Positions 1 through 6,520 of a DNA stretch of 10,064 nucleotides are shown here, one piece after another. The stretch is from JAMCXS01 sp964459065 (GTDB taxonomy: Bacteria; Acidobacteriota; Terriglobia; UBA7540). Every line of letters starts with the position of its first letter. Positions within the stretch are counted from its first letter, which is position 1. The DNA is taken from assembly GCA_964459065.1 (NCBI GenBank), contig CAYWMN010000131.1:1-10064 (forward strand), read 5' to 3'. Position numbers and translations under genes: made by a program. The notes beneath the pieces are model-generated. The model was not told where the DNA came from, ran no database searches, and was given only the letters and a program-made list of their open reading frames with translations.

Positions 1-127
1 CCTGGGTCAGCGTGGCGATATTCATTTCCTTCAGCTTGGCAATATCGAGGACTTCACTCTCTTTGAGTTCCTCGATCTTTTCTTCCTGCACGATAACCGG
101 CTTTTCTTCCTGTTTTTTAGACGGCAT
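1..127 (-). CDS. rho: Transcription termination factor Rho, N-terminal fragment (cut by window edge)
   Basis: Only the first 42 codons are inside the window; the gene continues leftward. The ATG is at 125-127. The peptide opens MPSKKQEEKPVIVQ, a charged stretch, then reads LDIAKLKEMNIATLTQ at about residues 27-42. That matches the start of the Rho N-terminal helical domain (Rho_N), whose usual form is LxxLKxMxxxxLxxIA. Rho is a hexameric RNA helicase that ends transcription of untranslated RNA. Upstream of the ATG is a weak purine run (GAGAGAG). The gene lies 314 bp downstream of lon on the same strand, with no clear terminator between, so read-through from the protease operon is possible. 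The call rests on one short motif and could not be confirmed from the missing helicase domain. Confidence 0.75.
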   Translation of the reverse strand, partial: MPSKKQEEKPVIVQEEKIEELKESEVLDIAKLKEMNIATLTQ

Positions 128-441
128 GTTACTCTCTCAGCTTCAAGTTGAGTTTAGAATCCCTTCAAGGATTCGGTTTCTGCAAAGGGTGATTCCTGCC
201 GATCCCTTGTCTTGACGCACATTCGTCTCCGTTAATCCAGCGGCAGCGAAGCGCAAGTTAGCAGTGTCTTGAATGGCGTAAACCGTGATCGGTCGTGGTT
301 TCCGGGTCTATCAATCCGAATAGGTTTGGATTAATCGGTGCTGATTCGCAGACAGTAAGAAAAACGCGACACCTCATCAGCGAGCACAACTTCAGCGGCG
401 ACGGGCTCACTCCGGAGCCTTTCCCGCGTCTTGTATCAACC
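128..441. other. Intergenic region between lon and rho, no convincing gene
   Basis: These 314 bp separate the lon stop from the rho start. I see no recognisable protein. A short minus-strand hairpin (GGCTC, 6-nt loop, GAGCC; 405-420) follows lon but has no U-tract next to it; a T5 run lies about 40 nt further on with no stem before it. An imperfect inverted repeat (ATCAATCC/GGATTAAT, 7 of 8 pairs) sits at 310-335. The best minus-strand promoter match is poor: TTTACG at 277-282, a 16-bp spacer and TAACTT at 255-260 preceded by TGC. It could drive rho with a leader of about 120 nt. A long leader upstream of rho would suit the autoregulated rho leaders known in other bacteria, but nothing here proves it. 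Confidence 0.5.
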
Positions 442-2868
442 CTAATTCGTCAAAGATTCGCGGTCAGCGTCGAGCGAAGATTCGAGGCTTTGAGCCTCCT
501 GCGGCTCTGACGTAAGCGCCCGCATTCCCTCAATTTTCCGTTCCAGAGCCAGGTCAAGAACCTCATCCACCGTCTCCACAAAACGAATGGCGACATCCTC
601 CTGAACGTTCTCGGGAATCTCGGAAAGATCCTTTTCATTGTCGCGCGGCAACAGGACGGTTCGGTTGCCGGCCCGGTGCGCCGCCAGGATCTTCTCCTTA
701 ACGCCTCCAATCGGCAGCACCTTGCCGCGCAGAGTGATTTCACCGGTCATCGCGATTTCGCGGTTCACCGGGATTTTGGTCAGCGCGCTCACCACCGCGG
801 TGGCCAGAGTGATGCCCGCCGAGGGACCATCCTTGGGAATCGCTCCTTCCGGAATATGAATATGAATATCCAGCCGGCGGTAAAAGTCCGGCGCCAAACC
901 CAGCCGCGAAGCCCTGGAGCGCACATAGCTCAAGGCTGCCTGCGCCGACTCCTGCATCACATCGCCCAGCTTGCCCGTCAACGTCAGCTTGCCTTTGCCT
1001 TGCATGACAGTGGCTTCGATGTTGAGAATCTGGCCGCCCACTTCCGTCCAGGCAAGGCCCGTCGCCAAGCCCACTTCGTTCTTCTCCTCGGCCTGCTTAT
1101 CCCGAAACTTGATCACGCCCAGGTATTCCTGCAGGTTTTCGGCTTTGACAACGATCTTCAGTTCGCGGCCTTCCTGCACCACTTTCCGGGCGACTTTGCG
1201 GCAGATATTGGCAATCTCCCGCTCCAGGTTCCGCACGCCGGCTTCCCGCGTATAATTGCGGATGATTCCCACCAGCGCCTCATCCTCAAAGGTGATGTTC
1301 TTCTCTTTCAGGCCGGTCGCTCCCCGCTGCTTGCTGATCAAAAAGCGCTTGGCAATTTCCAGCTTCTCGGCCTCCGTATAGCCGGATAGCCGCAGGATTT
1401 CCATCCGGTCCTGAAGGGGCTGCGGGATGGTGTGGATCACGTTCGCCGTGGTGATGAAGAAAATCTTGGAAAGATCGTACTCGACGTCCAGATAATGGTC
1501 AGCGAAACTGCCGTTCTGCTCGGGGTCCAGCACCTCCAGCAAGGCTGCGGAGGGATCGCCCCGGAAGTCCATGCTCATCTTGTCGACTTCATCCAGCAGG
1601 AACACCGGATTGGTGGTTCCGGCCTTCTTCATCATCTGAATAATCTGCCCGGGCAGCGCTCCGATGTAAGTCCGGCGATGGCCTCGGATTTCCGCCTCAT
1701 CCCGGACGCCGCCGAGAGATAGCCGCACGAATTTCCGGCCCGTCGCCCGCGCAATCGAGCGGCCCAGCGACGTCTTGCCAACTCCCGGAGGACCCACAAA
1801 GCAGAGAATCGACCCGCGCGGAGTCTTCACAAGCTGGCGCACCGCCAGAAACTCGAGAATGCGTTCCTTGATCTTGGTAAGCCCATAGTGATCTTCTTCC
1901 AGAATCTTTTCGGCCCGCAGGATGTCACGGATTTCCTTGGATTTCTTCTTCCAGGGCACCGCCAGCAGCCAGTCAAGGTAATTGCGCGACACCGTCGATT
2001 CAGCCGACATGGGCGGCATCAACTCCAGGCGCTTGAGCTCCTGGAGGGCCTTTTCATGGGCATCCTTGGTCATGCCGGCGGCATCGACCTTTTTCTTCAG
2101 CTCTTCGATTTCGTTTTTTTCGTTGCGCCCCAACTCTTTCTGAATGGCCTTGATCTTCTCATTCAGATAGTACTCGCGCTGAGCGCGCTCCATCTGGCGC
2201 TTCACGCGGCCCTGAATGGAGCGGTCGACGTTGAGCTTTTCAATTTCGATATCCAGAATATCGGCGAGACGCGTCAGCCGGTCGACGGGGTCAAACAGCT
2301 CCAGCAATTCCTGCTTCTCTTCAATGCTGACATTCAGATTGGCAGCCACAGTGTCCGTAAATTTGCCGATCTCGTCCACCTTGGCGGCGGCGATCATGGT
2401 TTCGTAGTTCAGGCTCTGTGACAGCTTGACGTATTGCTCGAACAGCGAAACCACCCGCTGCACAAGCTGTTCCAGGCTGGGCGTGCTGACGCTGCGGAAG
2501 ACCGCCGTCTTGACCGTGGCGCGGAAGAAACCGTCGTCGTTGGAGACCTTCACAACCTTTCCACGGTCGCTGCCCTCAACCAGCACCTTGATGTTGCCAT
2601 CGGGCAGCTTCAGGCTCTGAATAATATTGGAGATGGTTCCCACCTGGTAGATGTCGTTCGGCTTGGGGTCATCCACCGAGGCATCGTGCTGGGTGGCCAG
2701 AAAAATCTTCTTATCCCCCGCCAGAGCCTCTTCAAGCGCCCGGACCGAGCTTTCACGCCCCACCACGAAGGGAGTCATCATGTACGGGAAGATAACCACA
2801 TCCCGAATCGGCATCATTGGGAACAGGCGGGTCTCGCCTTTTTCACGACCTGAAAACATAGATTCCAT
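442..2868 (-). CDS. lon: ATP-dependent serine protease Lon
   Basis: This is a full-length Lon (La) protease of 808 residues, a cytoplasmic homohexamer that unfolds and degrades damaged and short-lived regulatory proteins. The N-terminal substrate-binding domain begins near residue 15 (LFPMMPIRDVVIFPYMM), followed by a helical region rich in charged residues (about 200-310). The AAA+ module has Walker A GPPGVGKT at 359-366 and Walker B VFLLDEVDK at 422-430. The protease domain has PKDGPSAG with the catalytic Ser683 and GGVKEK with Lys726; the 43-residue spacing equals that of E. coli Ser679/Lys722, so the Ser-Lys dyad is intact. A roughly 35-residue acidic tail follows the conserved C-terminus. 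The ATG shares one base with the clpX stop (TAATG), implying translational coupling; a second Met at codon 4 is an alternative start. It is the last gene of tig-clpP-clpX-lon. Confidence 0.97.
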   Translation of the reverse strand: MESMFSGREKGETRLFPMMPIRDVVIFPYMMTPFVVGRESSVRALEEALAGDKKIFLATQHDASVDDPKPNDIYQVGTISNIIQSLKLPDGNIKVLVEGSDRGKVVKVSNDDGFFRATVKTAVFRSVSTPSLEQLVQRVVSLFEQYVKLSQSLNYETMIAAAKVDEIGKFTDTVAANLNVSIEEKQELLELFDPVDRLTRLADILDIEIEKLNVDRSIQGRVKRQMERAQREYYLNEKIKAIQKELGRNEKNEIEELKKKVDAAGMTKDAHEKALQELKRLELMPPMSAESTVSRNYLDWLLAVPWKKKSKEIRDILRAEKILEEDHYGLTKIKERILEFLAVRQLVKTPRGSILCFVGPPGVGKTSLGRSIARATGRKFVRLSLGGVRDEAEIRGHRRTYIGALPGQIIQMMKKAGTTNPVFLLDEVDKMSMDFRGDPSAALLEVLDPEQNGSFADHYLDVEYDLSKIFFITTANVIHTIPQPLQDRMEILRLSGYTEAEKLEIAKRFLISKQRGATGLKEKNITFEDEALVGIIRNYTREAGVRNLEREIANICRKVARKVVQEGRELKIVVKAENLQEYLGVIKFRDKQAEEKNEVGLATGLAWTEVGGQILNIEATVMQGKGKLTLTGKLGDVMQESAQAALSYVRSRASRLGLAPDFYRRLDIHIHIPEGAIPKDGPSAGITLATAVVSALTKIPVNREIAMTGEITLRGKVLPIGGVKEKILAAHRAGNRTVLLPRDNEKDLSEIPENVQEDVAIRFVETVDEVLDLALERKIEGMRALTSEPQEAQSLESSLDADRESLTN

Positions 2869-4130
2869 TAACTCGCCTTTTCAAAGAGTGTGGGATCGAA
2901 AACGATTTCGTTCTTGACCACCATTTCTTCCGTCACCACAAATTCGCGAAGCGTCCGCTGGCTGGGCAGATGGTACATCAAGTCCAGCATCAAGTCTTCC
3001 AGGATCATGCGAAGGCCGCGAGCCCCCAGCTTCCGGTCCATCGCCAGCAGTGCAATTTTCCGCAAGGCCTCATCGGTAAACCGCAGCTTGACGTTTTCAT
3101 ACTCAAACAGCCGTTGATACTGCCGGACCAGAGCGTTCTTCGGCTCCACCATGATCTTCATCAAGGCTTGCTCGTCCAAGTCGCTGAGGACGCTCAAGAC
3201 CGGAAGCCGACCGATGAACTCCGGGATCAGACCATAGTGGATCAGGTCCTGGGGCTGGGCCTGCTCCAGCAGTTCGATATTTCGCTGGTCCGAAGCCGTT
3301 GCCGGGCTCTCGGCGCTCGCATGAAAGCCCAAGGCTCTCTTTCCGATCCGGCTTTCGACGATCTTCTCAAGCCCCACAAACGCTCCGCCGCAGATAAACA
3401 GGATGTCGGTCGTGTCCACGGGCGTAAATTCTTGGTGCGGATGCTTCCGTCCCCCCTGGGGAGGAACATTGGCCACCGTCCCTTCCAGAATCTTCAGCAG
3501 CGCCTGCTGAACGCCTTCTCCGGAGACGTCCCGGGTAATCGACGGGTTTTCATCCTTCCGGGAAACCTTGTCAATCTCATCGATATAGATAATGCCCTGC
3601 TGCGCCCGCTGAACGTCGCCCTGAGCGTTCTGGAGCAGCTTCAGAATAACGTTTTCAACGTCTTCGCCAACGTAACCGGCTTCGGTCAAAGTGGTGGCGT
3701 CGACAATCGCGAAAGGAACTTCCAGAAGGCGCGCCAGGGTCTGAGCCAGCAGCGTCTTCCCGGTGCCCGTCGGCCCGATCAGCAGGATGTTGGACTTGGT
3801 CAGTTCCACATCGTTCCGGACCTTGGTCAGCATGATGCGTTTGTAGTGATTGTAGACAGCGACCGCCAGTTTCTTCTTGGTCTTGTCCTGACCAATCACA
3901 TACTCATCGAGGAAGCGCTTGACCTCCGCGGGGCGCGGCAATTTGGCTTGAGCCGTCGGAACGCGTTCGGCCTGCTCTTCCTCCAGGATGGTGTTGCAAA
4001 CCGCCACGCATTCATCGCAGATGTAGGCACGGGGATGTTCGCCGGGAGAGGAGATCAATTTCCCAACGCCATCCTGAGTCTTTTGGCAAAATGAACAACG
4101 GAGGATTTCGTCAGAAACGAGACGTTTCAA
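2868..4130 (-). CDS. clpX: ATP-dependent Clp protease, ATP-binding subunit ClpX
   Basis: This 420-residue AAA+ unfoldase recognises substrates, unfolds them and feeds them to ClpP. The N-terminal zinc finger has Cys12, Cys15, Cys38 and Cys41; the gap between pairs is four residues longer than in E. coli. Walker A GPTGTGKT is at 119-126, pore loop GYVG at 152-155, Walker B IIYIDEID at 180-187 and the RKH loop at 228-230. The ClpP-docking loop reads LGF (267-269) in place of IGF, and sensor-2 GARGLR is at 369-374. All functional motifs are present. The start is TTG at 4128-4130, chosen because AAAGGAG (4137-4143) lies 6 nt upstream and the zinc finger follows at the usual distance. It begins 18 bp after the clpP stop and its stop overlaps the lon start. 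Confidence 0.97.
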   Translation of the reverse strand: MKRLVSDEILRCSFCQKTQDGVGKLISSPGEHPRAYICDECVAVCNTILEEEQAERVPTAQAKLPRPAEVKRFLDEYVIGQDKTKKKLAVAVYNHYKRIMLTKVRNDVELTKSNILLIGPTGTGKTLLAQTLARLLEVPFAIVDATTLTEAGYVGEDVENVILKLLQNAQGDVQRAQQGIIYIDEIDKVSRKDENPSITRDVSGEGVQQALLKILEGTVANVPPQGGRKHPHQEFTPVDTTDILFICGGAFVGLEKIVESRIGKRALGFHASAESPATASDQRNIELLEQAQPQDLIHYGLIPEFIGRLPVLSVLSDLDEQALMKIMVEPKNALVRQYQRLFEYENVKLRFTDEALRKIALLAMDRKLGARGLRMILEDLMLDLMYHLPSQRTLREFVVTEEMVVKNEIVFDPTLFEKAS

Positions 4131-4136
4131 GCTAGG

Positions 4137-4143
4137 CTCCTTT
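4137..4143 (-). promoter_or_regulatory. Strong ribosome binding site fixing the TTG start of clpX
   Basis: On the minus strand AAAGGAG is followed by 6 nt and then TTG at 4130-4128. It is among the strongest Shine-Dalgarno matches in the window and lies in the 18-bp clpP-clpX gap. No in-frame ATG precedes the zinc finger, so this site is what supports the TTG start. Confidence 0.75.
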
Positions 4144-4148
4144 CGTGA

Positions 4149-4736
4149 CTACTTGTGCTTCTGGATAATCTCATCCACAATGCCATATTCTTGCGCCTGC
4201 TGGGCGCTCATCCAGAAGTCACGCTCCACATCATGTTCCACTTTTTCCAGGGGCTGACTAGTGTGCTTCGCCATAATCTCATTCAAGCTGGCCCGAATCC
4301 GCAGGATCTCCCGGGCATGGATGTCAATATCCGTCGCCTGGCCGGAAAGTCCGCCCATGGTCGGCTGGTGAATCAGGACGCGGGAGTTCGGCAGGGCAAA
4401 ACGCTTGCCGTGGGTTCCGGCCGAAAGCAGCAGAGCTGCCACGCTCGCAGCCTGGCCGATGCAGATCGTCGCCACATCGGGCCGGATAAACTGCATGGTG
4501 TCATAAATCGCCATGCCGGCCGTCACCACTCCCCCGGGAGAGTTAATGTAGAGTGAAACGTCTTTCTCCGGGTCCTCCGCCTCCAGGAACAGCAACTGGG
4601 CTGTCACTAGATTAGCGATATTGTCGTCAATGGGTGTGCCGATAAAGATGATGTTGTCGCGGAGAAGCCGGGAATAAATATCGTAGGCTCTTTCGCCCCG
4701 GCTCGTCTGTTCAACCACCATGGGGATCAATGTCAT
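4149..4736 (-). CDS. clpP: ATP-dependent Clp protease proteolytic subunit ClpP
   Basis: ClpP is the serine peptidase that forms the 14-subunit chamber served by ClpX. From the ATG at 4734-4736 it has 195 residues and starts MTLIPMVVEQTSRGERAYDIYSRLL, the standard mature-like ClpP N-terminus. The catalytic triad is Ser98 (GQAAS), His123 (LIHQP) and Asp173 (ERDFWMSA). Spacing matches the family except for one extra residue in the TMGGLSGQ loop. The reading frame is open further to a GTG at 4763, giving 204 residues (adding MARSLERPA); that start has an AAGG 6 nt upstream and lies 8 bp from the tig stop. The ATG has GAGAGA 6 nt upstream. I prefer the ATG because it reproduces the family N-terminus, but a short propeptide from the GTG cannot be excluded. 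Confidence 0.96.
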   Translation of the reverse strand: MTLIPMVVEQTSRGERAYDIYSRLLRDNIIFIGTPIDDNIANLVTAQLLFLEAEDPEKDVSLYINSPGGVVTAGMAIYDTMQFIRPDVATICIGQAASVAALLLSAGTHGKRFALPNSRVLIHQPTMGGLSGQATDIDIHAREILRIRASLNEIMAKHTSQPLEKVEHDVERDFWMSAQQAQEYGIVDEIIQKHK

Positions 4737-4771
4737 TGCGGGTCTCTCAAGGCTTCTCGCCACCCCAAGCC

Positions 4772-6070
4772 TTAGGCTTCCTCCTGAGGGCGCACGGAAT
4801 CGCTTTTCGCGGGGGTCGCAGCGTTTTGGTAGATAAGATCAAGGGTCTTCTGATTACGGAGCTTCTGACTAATTTTAGTAAGGCTGCCGTTCTGTGTCAA
4901 GCGTGTTTTAACGGTAGCCGGCGGCTCCCGGCGTTCCTGGGCCAGATCACGAATCACTTCATCCACTTCGCCCTCTGAAACTTCAACCCCTTCAGCCTCG
5001 GCCACTTTATCCAGGATCAGCGAGCCCCGAACGTCCTTTTCGGCTTCCGGCCTGGAATCATCGCGAATCTTCTGCCAATCAATATTAACACTTCTCGGAT
5101 CAACCCCTTGCGAGAAAAGGCTGCTCAAAAGACGTTCCAGCCGCGCGTTAACCTGCGCATCCACCAGCAACTCCGGAACGGGAAATTCGTGGAGGCTGAC
5201 AAGCTGATCCAGCAATTTCTGCTTTCCGCGGGCTTCAACTTCCTGTTTCTTGCGCTCGCGAAGATTCTCTGAAACCTTCGCTTTCAGTTCCTCAAAGGTT
5301 TTAAACTCGCTCACGGACTTCGCAAATTCGTCGTCCAGTTCAGGCACCACTCTCTTCTTGATTCCCTGGACCTCCACCCGATAGTCGAGCGTCCTGCCGG
5401 CCAGTGAAGGCGCGGAATAATCCTCAGGGTAGGCCACTTGAAATTCGCGGACGTCCCCGGCCTTTGTACCCCGCAGGTTCTGGGTAAATTCCGCCACGGC
5501 ATCGTCGCCAGCCAGGTGCACCATTACGTCCTTTCCGTCAAGGGGCTCCGCGTCCGGCTTGCCGGCGTCGCTTCCGTGATAGTTCACCTGCACATAATCT
5601 CCGTCGGCCGAGGCACGGTCTTCGACGACCTCAAAAGTGGCGGCGCGGTCCTGCAATTGCCGGAGCGTCTCATCCACATCCTCGTCGGTCACCTCAGCAG
5701 GCTCTCTTTCAACCTCAAGACCTTTATAATCCTTAAGTTCAAATATCGGAAGGACTTCAAACGTGGCCGTGCAGGTCAGCGGCTGGTCGTCAGCGAATTT
5801 CACGTCCGCAAAATTCGGACGCCCAACAACCGAGACCTTCTGTTCTTTAACCGCCGTCTCAAAGTATTTCGGCAGAAGAGTCTGCGCAACTTCATTGCGA
5901 ATATCTTCTTCAAAGCGCCGGCGAATCAGCGAAGCGGGTGCGTGACCGGGCCGAAAACCCGGAATGCGCGCCACGCGGCGGTATTGCGCCGTCACAGCCT
6001 CGGACTCACGCCGTACAATGTCGGGTGGTATTTCGATGAGCAACTCTTTTTTACAAGTCTCAGAGTCCAC
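4772..6070 (-). CDS. tig: Trigger factor, ribosome-associated chaperone and peptidyl-prolyl isomerase
   Basis: Trigger factor binds at the ribosome exit tunnel and shields nascent chains. The chosen product has 432 residues. The N-terminal ribosome-binding domain (1-115) carries the signature GFRPGHAP at 38-45; the usual form is GFRxGKxP, so His replaces the conserved Lys. A FKBP-like PPIase domain follows (about 155-240, DGDYVQVNYHG), then the helical C-terminal chaperone domain to about 415 and a charged tail. The start is the GTG at 6068-6070, with GAGG at 6075-6078 four nt upstream. The frame stays open to a TTG at 6193, but that codon lies across the -10 box of the operon promoter and the 41 extra residues (MCYTAPLGYG...) do not resemble trigger factor. 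First gene of the operon with clpP, clpX and lon. Confidence 0.95.
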   Translation of the reverse strand: MDSETCKKELLIEIPPDIVRRESEAVTAQYRRVARIPGFRPGHAPASLIRRRFEEDIRNEVAQTLLPKYFETAVKEQKVSVVGRPNFADVKFADDQPLTCTATFEVLPIFELKDYKGLEVEREPAEVTDEDVDETLRQLQDRAATFEVVEDRASADGDYVQVNYHGSDAGKPDAEPLDGKDVMVHLAGDDAVAEFTQNLRGTKAGDVREFQVAYPEDYSAPSLAGRTLDYRVEVQGIKKRVVPELDDEFAKSVSEFKTFEELKAKVSENLRERKKQEVEARGKQKLLDQLVSLHEFPVPELLVDAQVNARLERLLSSLFSQGVDPRSVNIDWQKIRDDSRPEAEKDVRGSLILDKVAEAEGVEVSEGEVDEVIRDLAQERREPPATVKTRLTQNGSLTKISQKLRNQKTLDLIYQNAATPAKSDSVRPQEEA

Positions 6071-6142
6071 AATTCCTCGAACGCAACTGTTAAGATTGAT
6101 AGAGAACGGTGAGGTGGTCCTTTTACACCTGAAGGAATCAAG

Positions 6143-6163
6143 CGGTCCGCAAGCTCCGGACCG
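6143..6163 (-). other. Perfect stem-loop in the 5' leader of the tig operon mRNA
   Basis: CGGTCCG, a 7-nt loop and CGGACCG form a perfect 7-bp GC-rich stem about 12 nt into the transcript predicted from the promoter at 6182-6209. There is no U-tract, so it is not an intrinsic terminator. Stems this near the 5' end often protect mRNA from decay; whether this one does is inference. It lies well upstream of the ribosome binding site and would not block it directly. Confidence 0.5.
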
Positions 6164-6181
6164 TCCGTAGCCCAAGGGTGC

Positions 6182-6209
6182 AGTATAGCACAACCCCTCG
6201 CCGTGTCAA
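6182..6209 (-). promoter_or_regulatory. Sigma70-type promoter of the tig-clpP-clpX-lon operon
   Basis: On the minus strand TTGACA (6204-6209, perfect -35) is followed by a 16-bp spacer and TATACT (6182-6187, 5 of 6 matches to the -10). The predicted transcript starts near 6175, leaving a leader of about 105 nt before the tig GTG. No CIRCE-type heat-shock repeat is visible nearby. The -10 region strongly resembles that of the pilT promoter. Confidence 0.75.
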
Positions 6210-6297
6210 CTTGCCAGTTTCATGCAAAGCCGCCCTGCGGCACGCCAGTGCGCCGCAACGGATGGGCTCCAGCCTCTTGCTCGCCTGGCCCGCGAAA

Positions 6298-6327
6298 AGC
6301 GGCTTGACCCCACAGGGCAAAGCCGCT
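6298..6327 (-). terminator. Hairpin with a short T-run on the minus strand, possible terminator
   Basis: The 8-bp stem AGCGGCTT/AAGCCGCT can extend by three pairs (GCG/CGC) across an AAA bulge, with an inner CCC/GGG pairing in the loop. Read on the minus strand the stem is followed by TTT, so it could work as a weak intrinsic terminator. No minus-strand gene or clear promoter lies just upstream, so its purpose is unclear; it might only insulate the tig promoter from antisense transcripts out of ilvE. Confidence 0.3.
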
Positions 6328-6414
6328 CGCCTGATGCGGTTGGCTCAACCGCGCCGCTCGGTCCGGCAATCTGATCAAATCCTCTCTCCTGGTCAAATGG
6401 CCGTCAAAACGCCC

Positions 6415-6430
6415 TGGACAAGCCCGTCCA
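6415..6430. repeat. Operator-like inverted repeat at the ilvE promoter
   Basis: TGGAC, six bases and GTCCA form a perfect 5-bp inverted repeat that ends 18 bp before the TATAAT box of ilvE, covering the place where a -35 element would sit. A regulator bound here could act as repressor or as activator of a promoter that lacks a good -35. No cognate regulator is encoded in the window. Confidence 0.35.
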
Positions 6431-6445
6431 ACTTCTACATCTTCA

Positions 6446-6454
6446 TGATATAAT
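6446..6454 (+). promoter_or_regulatory. Extended -10 promoter of ilvE
   Basis: TGATATAAT is a perfect TATAAT (6449-6454) preceded by the TGn extension. There is no good -35 at the usual distance: the nearest match, TGGACA at 6415-6420, is 28 bp away. Extended -10 promoters can work without a -35. The predicted transcript starts near 6461, about 60 nt before the ilvE GTG. Confidence 0.6.
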
Positions 6455-6509
6455 ACATCCTGTTCTTTTGTCCGCATTGTAGCTTGTGGCAAGCGGATTT
6501 CCGCTGCCT

Positions 6510-6514
6510 GGAGG
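6510..6514 (+). promoter_or_regulatory. Ribosome binding site fixing the GTG start of ilvE
   Basis: GGAGG lies 6 nt before the GTG at 6521. The alternative ATG at 6536 would be 21 nt away, too far, so this site decides for the GTG. Confidence 0.75.
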
Positions 6515-6520
6515 CCGGAC

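Larger units (their letters stand above)
6210..6445. other. Core of the divergent tig/ilvE intergenic region, hairpin-rich, no gene
   Basis: With the two promoters this makes up the 450-bp gap between the tig and ilvE starts. I see no convincing coding sequence. It contains perfect inverted repeats at 6229-6241 (GCCGC, 3-nt loop, GCGGC), 6298-6327 (AGCGGCTT, 14-nt loop, AAGCCGCT) and 6336-6352 (GCGGTTG, GCT, CAACCGC), and a 10-bp direct repeat GCAAAGCCGC at 6224-6233 and 6317-6326. Three TCAAA words stand at 6375-6379, 6393-6397 and 6404-6408, upstream of the ilvE promoter. The function of these is unknown. Confidence 0.5.

Noticed and set aside
258..377. A 39-codon minus-strand ORF between lon and rho, in the place of an rhoL-like leader peptide.
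   Set aside because: No ribosome binding site precedes its ATG, the peptide is not recognisable, and an ORF of this size is expected by chance in 314 bp.
405..420. Hairpin after lon considered as the operon's intrinsic terminator.
   Set aside because: The stem is only 5 bp and no U-tract follows; the T5 run is about 40 nt further on and has no stem before it.
676..1389. A 237-codon plus-strand ORF opposite the lon protease domain.
   Set aside because: It lies antisense to an intact and highly conserved gene and has no recognisable protein features.
2970..4094. A 374-codon plus-strand ORF opposite clpX.
   Set aside because: It is a shadow of the clpX coding frame; the minus-strand product has all ClpX motifs and the plus-strand product has none.
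4149..6209. Search for a CIRCE heat-shock operator (TTAGCACTC-N9-GAGTGCTAA) or a sigma32-type promoter at the tig-clpP-clpX genes.
   Set aside because: No such repeat was found, and the visible promoter is a sigma70 type.
6220..6492. A 90-codon minus-strand ORF across the tig/ilvE gap, and an overlapping 91-codon plus-strand ORF at 6178-6453.
   Set aside because: Neither has a recognisable domain or a good ribosome binding site, both overlap promoters, and the sequence is better explained as structured intergenic DNA.
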